Source of the DNA: AC-32 sp963766375
Lineage (GTDB): Bacteria > Actinomycetota > Thermoleophilia > Gaiellales > Gaiellaceae
DNA: 64,000 nucleotides
NCBI GenBank assembly: GCA_963766375.1
Contig: CAVXZG010000004.1
Span: 1 to 64,000, forward strand
Direction: 5' to 3'
This document shows positions 1 through 10,989 of the stretch, one piece after another. Below the pieces are notes generated by a model that was given only the letters and a program-made list of their open reading frames with translations, was not told the DNA's origin and made no database searches. Numbering within the stretch: the first letter of the stretch is position 1; every line of letters begins with the position of its first letter. Position numbers and translations under genes: made by a program.

Positions 1-2184
<2,184 letters not shown>

Positions 2185-2191
2185 GCCGCGC

Positions 2192-2197
2192 TACGGT
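2192..2197 (+). promoter_or_regulatory. -10 box TACGGT, leaderless
   Basis: TACGGT lies 7 bp before the GTG at 2205, so the transcript would begin at or next to the start codon. No Shine-Dalgarno sequence is present. Confidence 0.5.
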
Positions 2198-2204
2198 TAG
2201 CGCC

Positions 2205-2856
2205 GTGGCCAGGAAGCCCAAGGAGGCGCTGCCGCCTCCCCTGCCGCCGGAGACGCGGACGGTTGGGCAGGTCGTGGCGGAGGCGCTGCACCTCTACCGG
2301 AGGCATTTCTGGCCAGCGCTCGCGATCGGCGTCCCGATCGGCATCTTCAGCGGGCTGCTGCCGGCGCTGGACGGCCGGGCCAGGGAGATCGTCAGCCTCG
2401 CCGTCGGCGCGCCGCTCGTCACCCTCACCTACGTCGCAGCCGCGGTGATCGCCGCCGAACGGCCGGTGCCGCGGCGAAGGATCGCAACCGCCTTCTTCGC
2501 CGGCTTGCTCGTCTTCCTGCCGTTCCCGGCGCTCGTCCAGCTGTACATCTTCCCTGCGGTCGCCTGGCTCGCGCTCGTCGGCCTCTGCGTCCCGGCGGCG
2601 ATCGTCGAGGGGCGAGGCTTCGCCGAGTCGCTGAGGCGCGGATACCTGCTGGGGCGGGCCGACTACGTCCACTCGCTCGGCTCGATGGCGACGCTCGGGA
2701 TCACCTTCTATCTGAGCACGCGGGTGATGGCGGTTGCGATCAACGCGGGCAGCGGCCAGGCGGCAGAGATCGCGCGGCCGCTTGCCGAGGGGATCCTGTG
2801 GCCCGCCGTCGTGCTCGGGGCGAGCCTGCTCTACTTCGACCAGGCAGCGCGGTTAG
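2205..2856 (+). CDS. Predicted integral membrane protein, probably frameshifted at its 3' end
   Basis: A protein of about 216 residues with several hydrophobic segments (roughly residues 35-55, 60-90, 100-130, 160-180 and 190-205) after a Pro-rich cytoplasmic start. No family was recognised. The frame as written runs open to 2978, 92 bp into the next gene, and turns basic and low-complexity after the last membrane segment (LLYFDQAAR). If one extra base near 2843 is assumed, the natural stop is TAG at 2854-2856, just before the next gene's leader, and the length becomes 3n+1. This matches the insertion pattern seen across the window. The GTG start follows a TACGGT box. Confidence 0.65.
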
Positions 2857-2881
2857 AGTCGGGCCCCCGACCCAGGAGGAG
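2854..2881 (+). promoter_or_regulatory. TAGAGT -10 box and strong Shine-Dalgarno for the GYD gene
   Basis: TAGAGT at 2854-2859 could place a start site near 2866. AGGAGGAG at 2874-2881 is a near-perfect ribosome site 5 bp before the ATG at 2887. This is one of the few leadered genes here. Confidence 0.5.
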
Positions 2882-2886
2882 CCGCG

Positions 2887-3171
2887 ATGCCGACCTACAT
2901 CATGCTCACGAGCCTGACCGCCCAGGGCGTGCAGACGCTGAAGGCGAACCCCGACCGGCTACGGGAGGTCAACCGTGACGTCGAGGAGCTCGGCGCGAAG
3001 GTCCTACACCAGTGGGCGACCCTCGGCCCGTTCGACTTCGTCAACGTGGTCGAGGCCCCCGACGCTCAGACGATCGCCCGGGTCTCCGTGGCTCTCGGCG
3101 CCCGCGGGAGCGCGAAGCTCCAGACCCTGACCGCGCTCTCGATCGACGAGTTCCTCGGCTCGGTCAGCTAG
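2887..3171 (+). CDS. GYD domain protein
   Basis: A 94-residue single-domain protein of the GYD family (small alpha/beta ferredoxin-like fold). It shows the typical opening PTYIMLTSLTAQG, a central motif LGPFDFVNVVEAPD (family GxYD-like motif) and an ending LTALSIDEF. The biochemical role of the family is unknown. It starts at ATG after a strong AGGAGGAG site. It ends 8 bp inside the 3' end of the convergent psuG. Confidence 0.85.
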   Translation: MPTYIMLTSLTAQGVQTLKANPDRLREVNRDVEELGAKVLHQWATLGPFDFVNVVEAPDAQTIARVSVALGARGSAKLQTLTALSIDEFLGSVS

Positions 3172-4064
3172 CGCTGAAGGCGACGGCGACCTCGGCCGCC
3201 AGGGCCGCGTTCGCGAGGATCAGGTCGCGGTTGACGGCAAGCGCCCGGCCGCCGCTGCGCTCTTGCAGGAAGGAGAGCACGAACGGCGTCACGTCCTGGC
3301 CCGAGACGCCTTGGTCGCGTGCGGCCTCGAGCGCCTCCTCGATCAGCTCCTCCGCGTTCGGCACGCTCTCGTCGGCAGGACGGCCGAGCAGGAGCGCGCC
3401 GCCGCCGAGCTCCCAGTGCGCTGCGGCGATGCGCGCCGCCTCGGCCGCCGACTCGATCCGCGCCGAGACGGGCGGCCCGCCACCGGCGCTGTAGAAGAGC
3501 GGCAGCTCGCCGGTGCGGTAGCCGAGCGCCGGTACGCCTAGGGTCTCGAGCAGCTCGGCCGTGGCGGGCACGTCCAGCAGCGACTTGATCGCCGGAGGAG
3601 ACGACGAGCGCCGCTGTGCGCGCAAGCTCGGCGAGGTCGGCAGAGACGTCGGGCCGCTCGGCGAAGCCGCGATGGACGCCGCCGATCCCGCCTGTGCCCA
3701 GGAAACGGATCCCGGCCAGCCGGCAGGCGGCGAGCGTTCCTCCAACCGTGGTCGCGCCGACGGCGCCCTGGATGGCGCAGGCGGCGAGGTCGCGGGGCCC
3801 TGTCTTGCGGGCCTCGGGGCCGGCCTCGCCGAAACGGTCGATCTCCTCCGTGGTCAGGCCGACGACGACCGCGCCGTCGAGCACCCCGACCGTTGCGGGC
3901 ACGGCTCCGGCGGACCGGACCCGCGCCTCCGCCTCGAGCCCCACCTCCACCCCCACCCCGGGAGGGAACCCATGGGCGATCAGGGTAGTCTCGAGCGCGA
4001 CGACCGGGCCGCTCTCGCGCAGGGTTTGTTCCACTTCAGGCGCGATTCGGAGCAACGCGGTCAC
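3164..4064 (-). CDS. psuG: Pseudouridine-5'-phosphate glycosidase, one-base frameshift
   Basis: It splits pseudouridine 5'-phosphate into uracil and ribose 5-phosphate. The N-terminal part carries the family motif VALETTLIAHGFPPGVG, then AVGATTVGGTLAACRLAGI and FLGTGGIGGVHRG. The C-terminal part (KSLLDVPATAELLETLGVP, then PNAEELIEEAL) is in another frame. The break is near 3589-3594. Total length is 3n+1, so one base appears inserted; with it removed the protein would be about 299 residues, the normal size. The GTG start overlaps the stop of the kinase gene (GTGA), so the two are translationally coupled. Probably functional in the organism. Confidence 0.88.
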
Positions 4065-4891
4065 GACGGCACCGCACCCAGCTGGCCGACGCAGCGAGCC
4101 GCCGCCTCGAGGCCGAGGTCGATCCCTCCGACGAGGAAGCCTGCCGCGAGCGCATCGCCGGCTCCGGTCGAGTCGACGACTTCCGCGTCGAGCGGCTCGT
4201 ACTCGGCGATCCCGGCCGCGGACCGCACCTCCACGCCGCGCGAGCCGCGCTTGACGATCGCGGTCTCTGCCAGCGCGTAGGCGCCGCCGACCATCTCCCA
4301 CTCGGGCTCGTTCGCGAAGACCACGTCGGGCGCCAGCGCGTCGAGGTTCGCGCGAAACGCCTCTGGCCCGTAGTCGCGGATCGAGCTCCACGACGAGAGA
4401 TCGACGCTGATCGACGCTCCGCGCGCCCGAGCCAGGCGGGCGGCCGCAAGCGCAGCCTCGGCGATCGGCTCCGCGAGCAGGCTGTAACCGGAGACGTGCA
4501 GCCAGGTGCAGCCGTCGAACCAGGCGGGGTCGAGCTCGCCAGGCGCGAGCCCGGGCGAGACACCGCGGTCGGTCGCCATCGAACGCTCGCCGTCGGCGCT
4601 CACGAGCGCGACGACGACGCCCGTCGCGCCATCGACGACCGGCCCGACGAGCTCGACCCCCCGCTTCTCCAGCAGCGACCGCGCCAGCGTTCCGGCCGCG
4701 TCGCGGGCCTGCTTCGCTACGCAACGCGCCTCCGAGCCGAGCTCCGCCGCCCACGAGGCGACATTGGCCGCCTGACCGCCGGTGGCGAGCCGCGTCTCAA
4801 CCGGGCTGTCGGCGCCGGGAGCGAGCGGCTGCGCCGTCCGGACGACCACGTCGAGCAGCAGGAGGTCTCCGAGCGTGCAGATCACAGGCAC
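4061..4891 (-). CDS. psuK: PfkB-family sugar kinase, probable pseudouridine kinase
   Basis: A ribokinase-like kinase of 276 residues. It shows the N-terminal glycine motif TGGQAANVASWAAELG (about residues 36-51) and the C-terminal PfkB signature DSTGAGDALAAGF with the catalytic Asp (about 239-251). The 4-bp overlap with psuG strongly suggests that the substrate is pseudouridine, giving the two-step breakdown pathway kinase then glycosidase. The family also includes ribokinase and fructokinase, so substrate is inferred from context. GTG at 4891 is the chosen start; a second in-frame GTG lies two codons later. Confidence 0.85.
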   Translation of the reverse strand: MPVICTLGDLLLLDVVVRTAQPLAPGADSPVETRLATGGQAANVASWAAELGSEARCVAKQARDAAGTLARSLLEKRGVELVGPVVDGATGVVVALVSADGERSMATDRGVSPGLAPGELDPAWFDGCTWLHVSGYSLLAEPIAEAALAAARLARARGASISVDLSSWSSIRDYGPEAFRANLDALAPDVVFANEPEWEMVGGAYALAETAIVKRGSRGVEVRSAAGIAEYEPLDAEVVDSTGAGDALAAGFLVGGIDLGLEAAARCVGQLGAVPS

Positions 4892-4892
4892 C

Positions 4893-4898
4893 TACAAT
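4893..4898 (+). promoter_or_regulatory. -10 box TACAAT, leaderless
   Basis: TACAAT sits 6 bp before ATG 4905, in a 13-bp gap between divergent start codons. Confidence 0.5.
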
Positions 4899-4904
4899 CG
4901 TGGC

Positions 4905-5090
4905 ATGGACAGGGAATCGCAGTCGGGGCGGCTGCGCTCGTTTCTGATCGGCGGGCTCGTCGGCGCCTCGGCGGTGCTCGCCGCGGCGCGCCGCAAGCGC
5001 CCCCGTCAGCGGCAGACTCCGCCGGGGCTCGCGGCCTTCGAGGACGCGCCCTGTTACCGCGAAACCCTAGAGCGCGAGAGGGGTTCCTAG
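4905..5090 (+). CDS. Small basic protein with one membrane segment
   Basis: A 61-residue protein with an N-terminal hydrophobic glycine/alanine helix (FLIGGLVGASAVLAAA, residues 13-28) followed at once by a strongly basic patch RRKRPRQRQ and a short polar tail. It resembles YtxH-like tethered proteins only in general layout. The start is fixed by the TACAAT box 6 bp upstream. A longer in-frame start at 4782 would run antisense through psuK and is rejected. Function unknown. Confidence 0.55.
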   Translation: MDRESQSGRLRSFLIGGLVGASAVLAAARRKRPRQRQTPPGLAAFEDAPCYRETLERERGS

Positions 5091-5104
5091 CCCACCCTCC
5101 CGGC

Positions 5105-5110
5105 TATCCT
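5105..5110 (+). promoter_or_regulatory. -10 box TATCCT
   Basis: TATCCT lies 10 bp upstream of ATG 5121 (fmdB-like). Confidence 0.35.
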
Positions 5111-5120
5111 TCCGGACACA

Positions 5121-5406
5121 ATGCCGAATCTACGAGTACCGGTGCCCGAACGGGCACGTGTTCGAGCTTTTCCAGCGCATGGACGACCCCCAGCCGGAGG
5201 TGTGCGAGATCTGCGGCGAGGGGCCCGTCGAGCGCGTTCTCTATCCCGTGGCCGTCCACTACAAGGGCTCGGGCTTCTACTCGACGGACTACGGCCGCGG
5301 CGGCCGCAAGAAGGAGAGCCCGTCCAAGGACGGCTCGAGCTCCGACGGCGACGGCGGCGAGAAGAAGGAAAAGAAGAAGGACAAGAAAGAGGCCGCCGAG
5401 GCCTAG
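5121..5406 (+). CDS. FmdB-family zinc ribbon protein, one-base frameshift at codon 3
   Basis: If one A near 5127 is removed, the N-terminus reads MPIYEYRCPNGHVFELFQRM, the classic FmdB start. CEICGEGPVERVLYP then supplies the second metal-binding knuckle (first knuckle CPNGH, with His). A Gly-Ser-Asp then Lys/Glu-rich low-complexity tail follows (about residues 60-94). Without the correction the only open start is GTG at 5158, which drops the first zinc ligands. Length is 3n+1, in keeping with a single insertion. Such proteins are putative regulators or metal-binding adaptors with no fixed role. The 3' end overlaps the convergent LCP gene by 4 bp. Confidence 0.8.
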
Positions 5407-6593
5407 CCGCCTTGCGCCGAGCTGCCGAGCAGGCACCCCGGCGGATAGGTGTCCCCGCTCGGCGCCGGCGGCTGCACCGCGGAGCGGCCGAGCACCATCA
5501 GGATCACCTTCGCGTTGTCCTCGCTCGGCGTGATGTCACCGCCGGTCGAGGTGCCGCCGAGCCGGCAGTGAATCGTGCGGCCCGCGCGGAACTTGACCCA
5601 GCCGAGCGAGAGGAACTGGTTCGCCGAGAGGTCGGTCGCGAGCGGCTTCAGCAGGTCGCCGCCGATCAGCGGCATGCGCATGAAGGTGTTGAAGCTGGCG
5701 AGCTTGCTCATCAGCGCCTGGAGCACCTGCTGGTTGCGCTCGCCGCGCGTGATGTCGCTCTCAGCGGGGTTGAGCAGGTTCTTGCGCACGCGCGAGTAGA
5801 TGAGCGCGCGGCGGCCGTTCAGGTGCTGATTGCCCTTGGCGAAGCGCCAGCCCGGCCAGCGAGCGCAGCGGGCCTCGCTGCCGTAGGGGCAATCGAACTT
5901 GGAGAGGATCGGGCCGCTGACGGTGACGTCGATTCCGCCGATCTTGTCGATCAGGTCCTTGAACTCGGCGAAGTTCACCACCACGAGGTGGTTGACCGGG
6001 ATGTCGGTGTACGCGGCCACTGTGCGCGCGGCGAGCCGGGGCCCGCCTACCTGGTACGCGGTGTTGATCTTGCTCGCCCCGTAGCCCGGGATCTCGACGC
6101 GCAGGTCGCGCGGGATCGAGAGGTAGTAGAGCCGCCCGTGGTCGGGGTCGGTGCGCAGGAGCGTGATCGAGTCTGAGTGCCGGTCGCCGCTTCGCGACGC
6201 GGCGAGCGAGTGGTCGGTGCCGAGCAGCAGGATCGAGCTCGGGTTCGAGAGCAGTGGGCCCTGATCCGGTGCGAGCACGGACTTGGCCGTCCTCGGCAGC
6301 CGCTTGTTCGCGGCCGAGACCCCGCTGCGGAAGGTGAGGTAGCCGACCACGCCCCAGACGATGAAGAAGAGGACGATCAGGACGAGCGCGATCGCGAGCT
6401 CGCGGCTCCAGCGGATCTTCCTCGGCCGACGTGCCGTCGTCTTCGGCCCCGGCCCGCGGTAGCGGCTCTTGCCGTCACGCTCGGGGCGCGCGCGCGGGGT
6501 GGCTTTCTCGGGCCTGCCCGGGCTCGGCACGCGTCCCTTGACGCGACCGCCGCGGTAGAGGCGATATGGCTTCTCTCCGCCGGGCGAGGCCAT
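5403..6593 (-). CDS. LytR-CpsA-Psr (LCP) family cell-wall glycopolymer ligase
   Basis: A 396-residue enzyme that transfers lipid-linked polymers to peptidoglycan outside the membrane. A 68-residue very basic cytoplasmic tail precedes one membrane helix (ELAIALVLIVLFFIVWGVVG, about residues 72-91). The extracellular LCP core has ILLLGTDHS, RHSDSITLLRTDP, YLSIPRDLRVEIPG and KINTAYQVGGP. The binding-pocket Arg and Asp residues of the family are present (DSITLLR, SIPRDLR). The C-terminal extension is short and has two Cys that could form a disulphide (near IHCRLGG and PPGCLLG). ATG start; the promoter is shared with the divergent ROK gene. Confidence 0.9.
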   Translation of the reverse strand: MASPGGEKPYRLYRGGRVKGRVPSPGRPEKATPRARPERDGKSRYRGPGPKTTARRPRKIRWSRELAIALVLIVLFFIVWGVVGYLTFRSGVSAANKRLPRTAKSVLAPDQGPLLSNPSSILLLGTDHSLAASRSGDRHSDSITLLRTDPDHGRLYYLSIPRDLRVEIPGYGASKINTAYQVGGPRLAARTVAAYTDIPVNHLVVVNFAEFKDLIDKIGGIDVTVSGPILSKFDCPYGSEARCARWPGWRFAKGNQHLNGRRALIYSRVRKNLLNPAESDITRGERNQQVLQALMSKLASFNTFMRMPLIGGDLLKPLATDLSANQFLSLGWVKFRAGRTIHCRLGGTSTGGDITPSEDNAKVILMVLGRSAVQPPAPSGDTYPPGCLLGSSAQGG

Positions 6594-6602
6594 CCGGCGG
6601 CG

Positions 6603-6609
6603 TATGGTA
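6603..6609. promoter_or_regulatory. Symmetric bidirectional -10 element TATGGTA
   Basis: TATGGTA reads TATGGT on the plus strand (11 bp before TTG 6620 of the ROK gene) and TACCAT on the minus strand (about 10 bp before ATG 6593 of the LCP gene). A TANNNTA heptamer is its own mirror, so one site can serve both genes. Confidence 0.45.
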
Positions 6610-6619
6610 CCCGCGGGCT

Positions 6620-7535
6620 TTGGAGCGGCTGCGCGTCATCGGTGTGGACGTGGGGGGGACGAAGACCCTCTCCGCGGTCCTGACGCGCGAGGGCGAGATC
6701 GAGGCGCGGGTCGAGCGGGACACGATCGTCTCGTCGCAGGACGCCTTGCTGGCGGAGCTGGACAGCGCCATCGATGAGCTCAGGGCGGCGCACCCGGGCG
6801 CGGCGGCGATCGGCTTCGGCCTCCCGTCGCGCATCGACCAGCGCACCGGGCGGGCGATCGCGTCGGTCAACATCCCGCTCGCGGACGTCGCCTTTCGCGA
6901 CCGGATGCGGGAGCGTCACGGGCTGCCGGTGGCGATCGACAACGACGGCAACGCCGCGGCAATCGCCGAATGGAAGACGGGCGCGGCGCGCGGCGCCACC
7001 GACGTCGTGATGCTCACGCTGGGCACGGGCGTCGGCGGCGGCCTGATCCTGGACGGCCGCCCGTACCGTGGCGCGACCGGCTCCGGAGCCGAGCTCGGGC
7101 ACATCGTCGTGGAGTTCGACGGGCCGCTCTGCGCCTGCGGGGGCCGCGGCCACCTCGAGGCGGTCGCGTCGGGGAAGGCGGCAAGTCGCGTGGCGCAGGA
7201 GCTCTACGGCGCGGAGGCGGACTCGCACGAGCTCGCGCGCCGCGCGGAGGCGGGCGAGGAGAAGGCGGTCGAGGCGATGGCTCAGATCGGCCGGCTATCT
7301 CGGCGCCGGGTTCGCGACCCTCGTCAACATCTTCGAGCCGGAGCTGATCGTGATCGGCGGCGGCTTCGGCCGCGAGAGCGACCTGCTGCTGGGCCCCGCG
7401 CGCGAGGTGCTGGCTCGCGACGGGCTCGCGCCCGGGAGCGAGACGGTCAAGATCGTGGCGGCGCAGCTCGGCGCCGACGCCGGCGTGATCGGCGCCGGGA
7501 TGATCGCCTTCGAGGCGCTCGACTCCGGGAGCTGA
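6620..7535 (+). CDS. ROK-family sugar kinase (glucokinase-like), one-base frameshift
   Basis: It phosphorylates glucose or a related sugar with ATP. It shows the N-terminal phosphate motif VIGVDVGGTKT, the catalytic region VAIDNDGNAAAIAEW, LTLGTGVGGGLILDG, and the ROK zinc/consensus region GAELGHIVVEFDG with CACGGRGHLEAVAS. The final domain (YLGAGFATLVNIFEPELIVIGGG) is shifted by one base near 7295; length is 3n+1. Corrected size is about 304 residues, normal for ROK. The start is TTG at 6620, which gives MERLRVIGVDVGG; an upstream in-frame start at 6566 would overlap the divergent LCP gene. Substrate not settled from sequence alone. Confidence 0.88.
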
Positions 7536-7538
7536 GCC

Positions 7539-8342
7539 GTGCCGCTCGCGGTCTGCGCGACGCCGATCGGAAATCTCGAAGACGTGACGTTGCGGGTGCT
7601 GAAGGAGCTCACCGAAGCCGATCTCGTGCTCTGCGAGGACACCAGGCACACGCGGGGGCTGCTCGAGCGCCACGGCATCAAGGCGCGCCTGCTCTCCTAC
7701 CACGAGCACAACGAGGCCAAGCGCACGGCGGAAGTGCTGCCGAGGCTCGAGGCCGGGGAGCGCGTGGCACTGGTCAGCGACGCGGGCTTGCCGGGGATCA
7801 ACGATCCGGGCGCGCGCCTGATCGCGGCCGCGCGGGAGGTGGGCGTGCCGGTGACCGTGCTGCCCGGGCCCTCCGCGGTCGAGACAGCGCTCGTGACGAG
7901 CGGACTGGTGTCGGAGCGATACACGTTCCTCGGCTACCTGCCCCGCGGCGAGCGCGCGCTGCGGGAGCTCGGCGAGGAGCTGGAGCGGTGGCCCTGGGCG
8001 GTGGTCGCGTTCGAGTCGCCGCAGCGGCTCCCGCGTTCTCTGGCAGTCCTCGCGCGCGTGATCCCCGAGCGTCCGGCCGCGGTCTGCCGCGAGCTGACGA
8101 AGCGCTTCGAGGAGGTCGCGGTGGGAACGGTGGCCGAGCTCGCGGCGAGGTTCGTCGAGGCGCCGAAGGGCGAGGTAACCCTCGTGCTGGGCGCGGCGCC
8201 CGTGGCCGGCGCGGACGAGGGCGCCGCAACTGACGCGGTCGCCGAGCTGGTGGCGGCGGGACTGCCCCGTCGGCAGGCGGCCGAGGTGGTCTCCGGGCTC
8301 ACCGGAGTAGCGCGCAACCGGCTCTACCGCACCTCGTTGTAA
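7539..8342 (+). CDS. rsmI: 16S rRNA (cytidine(1402)-2'-O)-methyltransferase
   Basis: A 267-residue SAM-dependent methyltransferase of the tetrapyrrole-methylase fold acting on C1402 in the ribosomal decoding centre. Family motifs are CATPIGNLEDVTLR (residues 6-19), LCEDTRHTRGLLERHGI, LVSDAGLPGINDPG and LPGPSAVETALVTSGL. The C-terminal HTH-like tail (AELVAAGLPRRQAAEVVS) is typical. GTG start 3 bp after the ROK stop. In Bacillus this gene (yabC) also lies next to metG. Confidence 0.93.
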   Translation: MPLAVCATPIGNLEDVTLRVLKELTEADLVLCEDTRHTRGLLERHGIKARLLSYHEHNEAKRTAEVLPRLEAGERVALVSDAGLPGINDPGARLIAAAREVGVPVTVLPGPSAVETALVTSGLVSERYTFLGYLPRGERALRELGEELERWPWAVVAFESPQRLPRSLAVLARVIPERPAAVCRELTKRFEEVAVGTVAELAARFVEAPKGEVTLVLGAAPVAGADEGAATDAVAELVAAGLPRRQAAEVVSGLTGVARNRLYRTSL

Positions 8343-8348
8343 TCAGAT

Positions 8349-8378
8349 TTGACAACGATCTCTCGGCCCTGCTACCTT
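8349..8378 (+). promoter_or_regulatory. Sigma-70 type promoter TTGACA / TACCTT
   Basis: TTGACA at 8349-8354 and TACCTT at 8373-8378 are separated by 18 bp, the best full -35/-10 pair in the window. The start site would be near 8385. A GGAAAGAGG ribosome site (8405-8413) precedes GTG 8420. Confidence 0.6.
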
Positions 8379-8419
8379 TGGGCGTAGTTTCCATTTCTGA
8401 CAACGGAAAGAGGTGCCCG

Positions 8420-9463
8420 GTGACGGTTCGACTGCTCGTCTGCGCTGCGATCACGGCTGCGCTCGCCGTGCCGGCGTCCGCTCTGGGTTGGGCCTGGCCG
8501 GTGCAGGGTCCGGTTCTGCGGCCCTTCCTGCTCGGCGACGATCCGTATGCGGCGGGCCAGCACCGCGGCATCGACATCGGCGCTCCGGCCGGCACGCCCG
8601 TGCTCGCCCCTGCGGCCGGGGTCGTCTCCTTCACCGGCACCGTCCCGGTGGGCGGCCGAACGGTCTCGCTCCAAACGGAGGACGGTTACTCGGTCACGCT
8701 GCTGCATCTCGGCTCGGTCGTCGTGCGGCGTGGGACGGCTGTAGCGGAGGGCGGCCTCGTCGGGACGGTCGGCCCGAGCGGGGTGGTCGAGCTGCCCGTG
8801 CCCTACGTCTACCTCGGCGTGCGACGGGCCTCGGAGCCGAATGGGTACCTGGATCCATTGCTCTTGCTGCCTGGCGCTGAGGTACCGCCGGTCGGGCCGC
8901 CTGCGACCGGTGACGAGCCATCTCGTTGTGGTTGCGCGGGCGCCCGCAGTCGTTTCCGCGGGGCCTGCGGCTGTTGTCCCCGCGCCTGGCGCGGAGCCCC
9001 TCGAGGTGAAGACGGGCCTGGCGCCTGCCTTCGCTGCTCCTCGGGCCACGGCTGCTCCGACGGTTGCGCGGCCCGTGCCGGTGGAGGCAGAGCAGAGTCG
9101 AGAGCACGGTGGACGCGCGTCGGCTTCGGTCTCCACTCCAGGCGAGCGAGCGGTTCCCGTCCGCCCGCGTGAGCGCCGGCCGGCGGCGCCACGCGAACAG
9201 GCTCGACCGCGACCGCACGCTCTGCGCACGCGCATGAGCCGAGCGCCGTTCGCGGCAAGCGCGGCGAGGGCTGGCTTGATCTCGCGACCCGCCGTCGCCG
9301 GGGCGGCCCAGAGCGAAGACACGAGCCGCGGCTTCCCGGTCAGGCCGACCTCCGCGGCGTTCGTGTCCGCGGTGCTCGTGCTCGCCCTCTGCCTGCGCTT
9401 ACGCGCGCGGCGCCGGGCTGCGACCGCCGCAGCGGGGAACCGGAGGCGGGTTCGTATCATTGA
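8420..9463 (+). CDS. Secreted/anchored M23 (LytM) peptidase-like protein, frameshifted
   Basis: An N-terminal signal peptide (VRLLVCAAITAALAVPASALG) leads into an M23-like beta-sheet domain (WAWPVQGPVLRPFLLG, QHRGIDIGAPAGTPVLAPAAG, and YSVTLLHLGSV). The HxxxD zinc pair is present (HRGID), but the second HxH motif reads LLHLG with a single His, so peptidase activity is uncertain. The frame shifts near 8915-8930; the other frame continues with a long Ala/Pro/Val-rich linker and ends in one membrane helix (FVSAVLVLALCL) and basic residues. The true stop is not resolved because at least one more indel is needed before metG; the end given is the TGA overlapping the metG promoter. GTG start fits the GGAAAGAGG site. 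Confidence 0.6.
9455..9460 (+). promoter_or_regulatory. -10 box TATCAT, leaderless metG
   Basis: TATCAT lies 8 bp before ATG 9469 of metG. Confidence 0.5.
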
Positions 9464-9468
9464 CTCGG

Positions 9469-10989
9469 ATGACCTACTACCTGACGACTCCCATCTATTA
9501 CGTGAACGCGACGCCTCACATCGGCCACGCGTACACCACGATCGCGGCCGATGCGCTCGTGCGACACCATCGCCAGCGCGGCGAGGAGACGTTCTTCCTC
9601 ACCGGCACGGACGAGAACGCCTCCAAGGTGTACCGCGTGGCCGAAGAGCAGGGCCTCGACCCGAAGACGTACGTCGACGAGATCGTCGACCACTGGCGCG
9701 AGCTGCCTAGGAAGGTCAATGTCGACTACGACTTCTTCATCCGCACCACCGACGAGGGTCACAAGCGGTTCGTCCAGGAGTTCCTGCAGCAGATCTACGA
9801 CAACGGCGACATCTACCAGGACGTCTACTCGGGGCTGTACTGCGTGGGGTGCGAGGAGTTCAAGAGCGAGGCCGATCTCGTCGACGGGCTCTGCGCCGAG
9901 CACGGCACCCCACCCGAGCGGATCGAAGAGAAGAACTACTTCTTCCGCCTCTCCGCCTATCAGGACAAGCTGCTCGAGCTCTACGACGCGCGCCCGGACT
10001 TCGTGCTGCCGCCCCACCGCTACAACGAGGCCCGCAGCTTCATCGAGGGCGGTCTGGAGGACTTCAGCGTCAGCCGCGCAGGGCAACCGTGGGGGATCCC
10101 GATTCCCTGGGACGAAGGGCAGGTCACCTATGTCTGGGTAGACGCCCTCATCAACTACCTGAGCGCGCTCACCTACGCACGCGACGGTGAGGACCTGCGG
10201 GAGCAGTTCTGGCCCCACGCTCACCACCTGCTGGGTAAGGACATCCTTCGTTTCCACTGCGTCTACTGGCCTGCGCTGCTCCTGGCGGCGGGCTACGAGG
10301 TCCCGCAGCAGCTGTTCGTTCACGGCTGGCTCCTGCTCGACGATCGCAAGATCTCGAAGTCACTCGGTAACGCGCTCGACCCGCTCGACCTCGTGGACGT
10401 CTACGGCGCCGACGCGGTGCGCTTCTGGGCGCTTCGCTCGGTTTCGTTCGGCCAGGACGGCACGGCTTCGCTCGACAGCCTGCACGAGCGCTACGAGCGC
10501 GAGCTCGCGAACGACCTCGGCAATCTGGTCTCGCGGACGACGGCGATGATCTCCCGCTACCGCGAGGGACGGATCGAACCGGGTGAGGCGAACGAGGAGC
10601 TCGCCTCTCTGCTCGACGCCCTGCGCGCGAAGCTCGTCGAGCGCTTCGATGCGTACGACCTGACCGGCGCTCTCGAGGACATCTGGGAAGTCGTGCGCTG
10701 GTTGAACCGCCACGTCGAGGCAACGGCGCCGTGGCAGCTCGCGAAGGACGAGGCGCGGGCGGCCGAGCTCGACCGGGTGCTCTATGACCTCGCGGACGGC
10801 GTGCGCTCGGTGGCGGTCGCGCTCGCTCCCTACCTGCCGGAGACGACGCCCCTGATCCTCGGCGCGCTGCGGCAGCCGGTCGAGCTCCAGCTCGAACGGG
10901 TCGCGGCCGGGCTCACGCCCCAGACCGAGGGGATCGAGCCCGCCGCGCCGCTCTTCCCGCGCGTCGACCTGCCGACCGCAGCGGCTTGA
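9469..10989 (+). CDS. metG: Methionyl-tRNA synthetase
   Basis: A class I aminoacyl-tRNA synthetase of 506 residues. It has the HIGH-type motif TPHIGHAYTTIAADAL near residue 17 and the KMSKS-type motif KISKSLGN near 295, the catalytic region TGTDENASK, and a partial zinc knuckle CVGCEEFKSEADLV with a second Cys further on (DGLCAEHG), like the MetG1 short-insert type. The anticodon-binding helical domain fills the C-terminal third; there is no C-terminal tRNA-binding (EMAP) domain. The start is set by the TATCAT box; TTG at 9460 is in frame but overlaps that box. The stop overlaps the tatD start (TTGA). Confidence 0.95.
   Translation: MTYYLTTPIYYVNATPHIGHAYTTIAADALVRHHRQRGEETFFLTGTDENASKVYRVAEEQGLDPKTYVDEIVDHWRELPRKVNVDYDFFIRTTDEGHKRFVQEFLQQIYDNGDIYQDVYSGLYCVGCEEFKSEADLVDGLCAEHGTPPERIEEKNYFFRLSAYQDKLLELYDARPDFVLPPHRYNEARSFIEGGLEDFSVSRAGQPWGIPIPWDEGQVTYVWVDALINYLSALTYARDGEDLREQFWPHAHHLLGKDILRFHCVYWPALLLAAGYEVPQQLFVHGWLLLDDRKISKSLGNALDPLDLVDVYGADAVRFWALRSVSFGQDGTASLDSLHERYERELANDLGNLVSRTTAMISRYREGRIEPGEANEELASLLDALRAKLVERFDAYDLTGALEDIWEVVRWLNRHVEATAPWQLAKDEARAAELDRVLYDLADGVRSVAVALAPYLPETTPLILGALRQPVELQLERVAAGLTPQTEGIEPAAPLFPRVDLPTAAA

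Noticed and set aside
4496..5533. 345-codon plus-strand frame across psuK, the small membrane gene and fmdB
   Set aside because: Overlaps three better-supported genes on both strands and has no domain.
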